From positions 1-8,706 of the forward strand of contig JAGLCZ010000647.1 of the NCBI GenBank assembly GCA_023145975.1: 8,706 bases of DNA. The letters run 5' to 3'. This DNA is from Candidatus Hydrogenedentota bacterium. GTDB taxonomy: Bacteria > Hydrogenedentota > Hydrogenedentia > Hydrogenedentales > CAITNO01. The notes beneath the pieces were generated by a model. The model saw only the letters and a list, made by a program, of their open reading frames with translations. It did not search any database and was not told the origin of the DNA. A program made the position numbers and the translations under genes. The number at the start of each line of letters is the position of its first letter. Position 1 is the stretch's first letter. This document shows, in pieces, positions 6,950-8,706 of this stretch.

Positions 6950-6988
6950 CCACGATAAACGATACTCTCCACGTAAAATTCTACTATC

Positions 6989-7018
6989 ATCGTAAAGCAT
7001 GAGTAATCTCAATGTCAA
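6989..7018 (-). promoter_or_regulatory. Candidate sigma70 promoter of the acyl-CoA dehydrogenase gene
   Basis: On the - strand TTGACA (complement of 7013-7018) is followed after 18 nt by TACGAT (complement of 6989-6994, 4 of 6 to TATAAT). The predicted start near 6982 gives a leader of about 88 nt, with the palindrome at 6930-6949 inside it, consistent with repression by roadblock. Confidence 0.5.
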
Positions 7019-7023
7019 ATATA

Positions 7024-7069
7024 TTGCGATTATTTTTTTTGCCATTCCAACGGTATCGCAAAAAAATAA
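7024..7069 (-). terminator. Nested inverted repeats downstream of the radical SAM gene, possible weak terminator
   Basis: Two overlapping pairings are possible. TTGCGAT (7024-7030) pairs with ATCGCAA (7055-7061). Alternatively TTATTTTTTTTGC (7030-7042) pairs with GCAAAAAAATAA (7058-7069), with one base bulged. The structures are mutually exclusive. Read on the - strand they follow the radical SAM stop (7090-7092) by about 20 nt, and the outer stem is trailed by TATATTT, so weak termination is possible. The same DNA lies just upstream of the next gene's -35 box. Confidence 0.4.
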
Positions 7070-7089
7070 CATTGTTAGAAATTTAATAT

Positions 7090-8046
7090 CTATGTGATTG
7101 TGGAAACAAAACATTCGGCACATAGAGGAATATGACTAAGATCTCCTTTTAAAAAGTCGCTCCGGATCTTTCTTGCGTGTTCTGAATTCCATATTTCAGC
7201 GATACTGGCATCTGCTATATTTCCCAACACCATAGTCTTGTAGTAGTCGGTACAGCACAAAACCATATCGCCATTAAAAAGAATATAGGCGTTTTTTAAA
7301 AGACGGGAACAATCCAGGAATATGCGGCGATCACCTGCATTTAAAGTATCAAAAGCCTCCGTATTACCACCACGGTTTTCCAGTTGGGTGTATTTTGCTT
7401 CTACCCCCCGGGATTCCCAATAGGATACCGCCTCTTCTGCTTTGATACGATTTGTTTTAACCATGGTTACGACGATTTTTAAATTTGGCGCATAACGATT
7501 ACGCATATCAATCAAATGCTCAACGTTTTTTTTGGTTTTATCAAAAACAAGTGTACCCCGCATCGTTGCTTCATACGCCTCTTTTTCAATTCCCTGCATC
7601 GAAATATATAATGCCCGCAATGGATTGTTTTTAACCAGATCTTCTACGATTGCTTCTGTCAGCAAACTTCCGTTAGTGGTAAGTACAAGACGCGCTTTGG
7701 GAACCTTCTTCTTAATATATCGTACTTTATCAAGAATTTCTTTGTCGAAAAACGGCTCATTCATCAGATAAGGACTAATGCGTTTTGTGACATTACGTTG
7801 AGCTACTTCTGCAACAATCTTATGAAAGAGCATATCAGTCATTTGTCCCTTTGGTACTTTCTCAGATGCGTCAGGGTAAGGACAAAAAATACATGCAGCA
7901 TTGCAGCCGGTACGCGTTTGAATTTGTATCATTCTTGGAAATGACGGCACGGAACGGTAGACCATACGTTTGGCGATATTTGCCCACCACCGTGAATCAA
8001 CGCCGGGCATATAGTACTTCTTTTTCCATTTTTTTATTATAGACAT
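7090..8046 (-). CDS. Radical SAM enzyme with C-terminal SPASM-type domain
   Basis: This 318-residue protein has the CxxxCxxC cluster motif (Cys48, Cys52, Cys55 in CNAACIFC) that binds the [4Fe-4S] cluster cleaving S-adenosylmethionine. LMNEPFFD (94-101) stands where the GGE/PLL SAM-binding motif is expected, and VLTTNGSLL (121-129) is a typical core strand. The C-terminal part has Cys246, Cys264-Cys265 and CAEC (309-312) with GNIADASIAEIWNSE between them, the pattern of SPASM domains carrying an auxiliary Fe-S cluster. Family members modify peptides, mature enzymes or act on small molecules. No precursor peptide, RRE protein or transporter lies beside it, so the substrate is unknown. ATG 8044-8046 is preceded by a weak AAAGAA. 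The upstream gene on the same strand ends 81 nt away with no terminator between, so co-transcription is possible. The enzyme class is secure; the reaction is not. Confidence 0.9.
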   Translation of the reverse strand: MSIIKKWKKKYYMPGVDSRWWANIAKRMVYRSVPSFPRMIQIQTRTGCNAACIFCPYPDASEKVPKGQMTDMLFHKIVAEVAQRNVTKRISPYLMNEPFFDKEILDKVRYIKKKVPKARLVLTTNGSLLTEAIVEDLVKNNPLRALYISMQGIEKEAYEATMRGTLVFDKTKKNVEHLIDMRNRYAPNLKIVVTMVKTNRIKAEEAVSYWESRGVEAKYTQLENRGGNTEAFDTLNAGDRRIFLDCSRLLKNAYILFNGDMVLCCTDYYKTMVLGNIADASIAEIWNSEHARKIRSDFLKGDLSHIPLCAECFVSTIT

Positions 8047-8127
8047 CGCAGTTCTTTCGTGGTTCTAAAATAATGAGTTAGCATGAACATAATAGAAAAC
8101 TGTTTCGGGTTGGATAATGCAGTGCAG

Positions 8128-8706
8128 TTAGTCCTGTTTCTGATTTGCCACGCGCAATCGTTCTGCCAAAGTAATAATGATATTGACCAGTAATTGTGCT
8201 GCTACATTTGCGGGGATATCTTGAAGGATGTCCTCAATGCTAAGCCTCAAAAGATCAGATTGAATCATGGTTATTGCTGCAGCACTACGGGGAGCATCGC
8301 TTACGAGACCCATTTCACCAAAGATATCGCCCGTATGCAAAATAGCAATTTGTTTTGCCTCATCCCGTATTTTTACACGTCCATTTAATATAACGAACAT
8401 AATATTACCTGTATCGCCTTTATCAAAAAGCATTTGGGCAGGTTCATATTCGACAACATTTCCCTGAGTAAATATCTTTGCAACATTTTCAGGGGAGATA
8501 CCATTGAAAAAACTTATCTTTCGTGCCAGAAGCTCATACGTATCATGCATACTGTTTACCATGACATCTGTATAAGAATTCATTATGGATTCAATGGTTC
8601 CCTCTTCTGCTATAGGGGATTTCCTGCTTTCCTCCTCCTTCACATCTTCTGTGCTCATATCCTTTGGTATTTTATGGGTACCAAATACACTTTCTAATAA
8701 CTTGTC
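8128..8706 (-). CDS. Cyclic-nucleotide-binding domain protein, 5' end possibly outside the window
   Basis: From the first visible ATG (8656-8658) the protein has 176 residues. Residues 45-165 form a cNMP-binding (CAP/PKA regulatory-type) beta-roll: FDKGDTGNIMFVILNGRVKI (78-97), then the phosphate-binding cassette FGEMGLVSDAPRSAA (113-127), with Glu115 and Arg124 in the positions that bind ribose and phosphate of cAMP or cGMP. It ends just after the C-helix with no DNA-binding helix-turn-helix, kinase or channel segment, so it is not a CRP-type transcription factor; it may be a sensor subunit acting on a partner. The frame stays open without a stop or any start codon from 8658 to the right edge (reading DKLLESVFGTHKIPKD), and the AAAGGA before the ATG is only 1 nt away, too close for a normal ribosome binding site. 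The real start may therefore lie beyond 8706. Confidence 0.85.
   Translation of the reverse strand, partial: DKLLESVFGTHKIPKDMSTEDVKEEESRKSPIAEEGTIESIMNSYTDVMVNSMHDTYELLARKISFFNGISPENVAKIFTQGNVVEYEPAQMLFDKGDTGNIMFVILNGRVKIRDEAKQIAILHTGDIFGEMGLVSDAPRSAAAITMIQSDLLRLSIEDILQDIPANVAAQLLVNIIITLAERLRVANQKQD

Noticed and set aside
1..8706. CRISPR array, insertion sequence, prophage or defence island
   Set aside because: No regularly spaced repeats, transposase or integrase motifs, or known defence domains were found in any frame.

Overview
The window is chromosomal bacterial DNA of moderate-to-low GC (roughly 40-45% by eye). It carries seven protein-coding genes and no tRNA, rRNA, CRISPR array, transposase or phage gene that I can see. 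A signal-peptide-bearing protein, a bactofilin and several intrinsic terminators indicate a Gram-negative (diderm) bacterium. The mix of a FlhG/MinD-like ATPase with a bactofilin, a large FadE-type acyl-CoA dehydrogenase with a C-terminal extension, and a SPASM-type radical SAM enzyme would fit Planctomycetota (possibly anammox-like), Deltaproteobacteria-type lineages or related phyla. I cannot fix the taxon from the sequence alone.

Layout. Positions 1-386 are non-coding. They contain a perfect 12-bp inverted repeat, two alternative promoter candidates (one sigma70-like, one sigma54-like) and a small hairpin just before the first gene. Gene 1 (387-1706, +) is a PLP-dependent DegT/DnrJ/EryC1/StrS-family sugar aminotransferase, followed by a clear intrinsic terminator (about 1737-1773). 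A second + strand unit starts from an extended -10 promoter near 1886-1894. It encodes a FlhG/MinD-like ATPase (1915-2841), then a bactofilin almost touching it (2844-3548). After 139 bases comes an exported protein with a FlgT-like N-terminal domain (3688-4842).

A strong bidirectional terminator hairpin (4887-4914) separates this from a block of - strand genes. These are a 646-residue acyl-CoA dehydrogenase (4954-6894) with a near-perfect TetR-type palindrome in its leader (6930-6949), a radical SAM/SPASM enzyme (7090-8046), and a cyclic-nucleotide-binding-domain protein (8128 to the right edge). The reading frame of the last protein is still open at the window boundary.

How the genes fit together. 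The most suggestive unit is the ATPase-bactofilin-FlgT-like cluster. It pairs a membrane-cycling positioning ATPase with a polymerising cytoskeletal scaffold and an envelope protein, which looks like a module for placing an envelope or flagellum-like structure in the cell. The acyl-CoA dehydrogenase appears to be a separately regulated fatty-acid gene. The aminotransferase, radical SAM and cyclic-nucleotide-binding genes are orphans here, with no partner genes in view. I found no convincing evidence of a wholly new defence or mobile system; the cytoskeletal cluster is the best candidate for something under-described.
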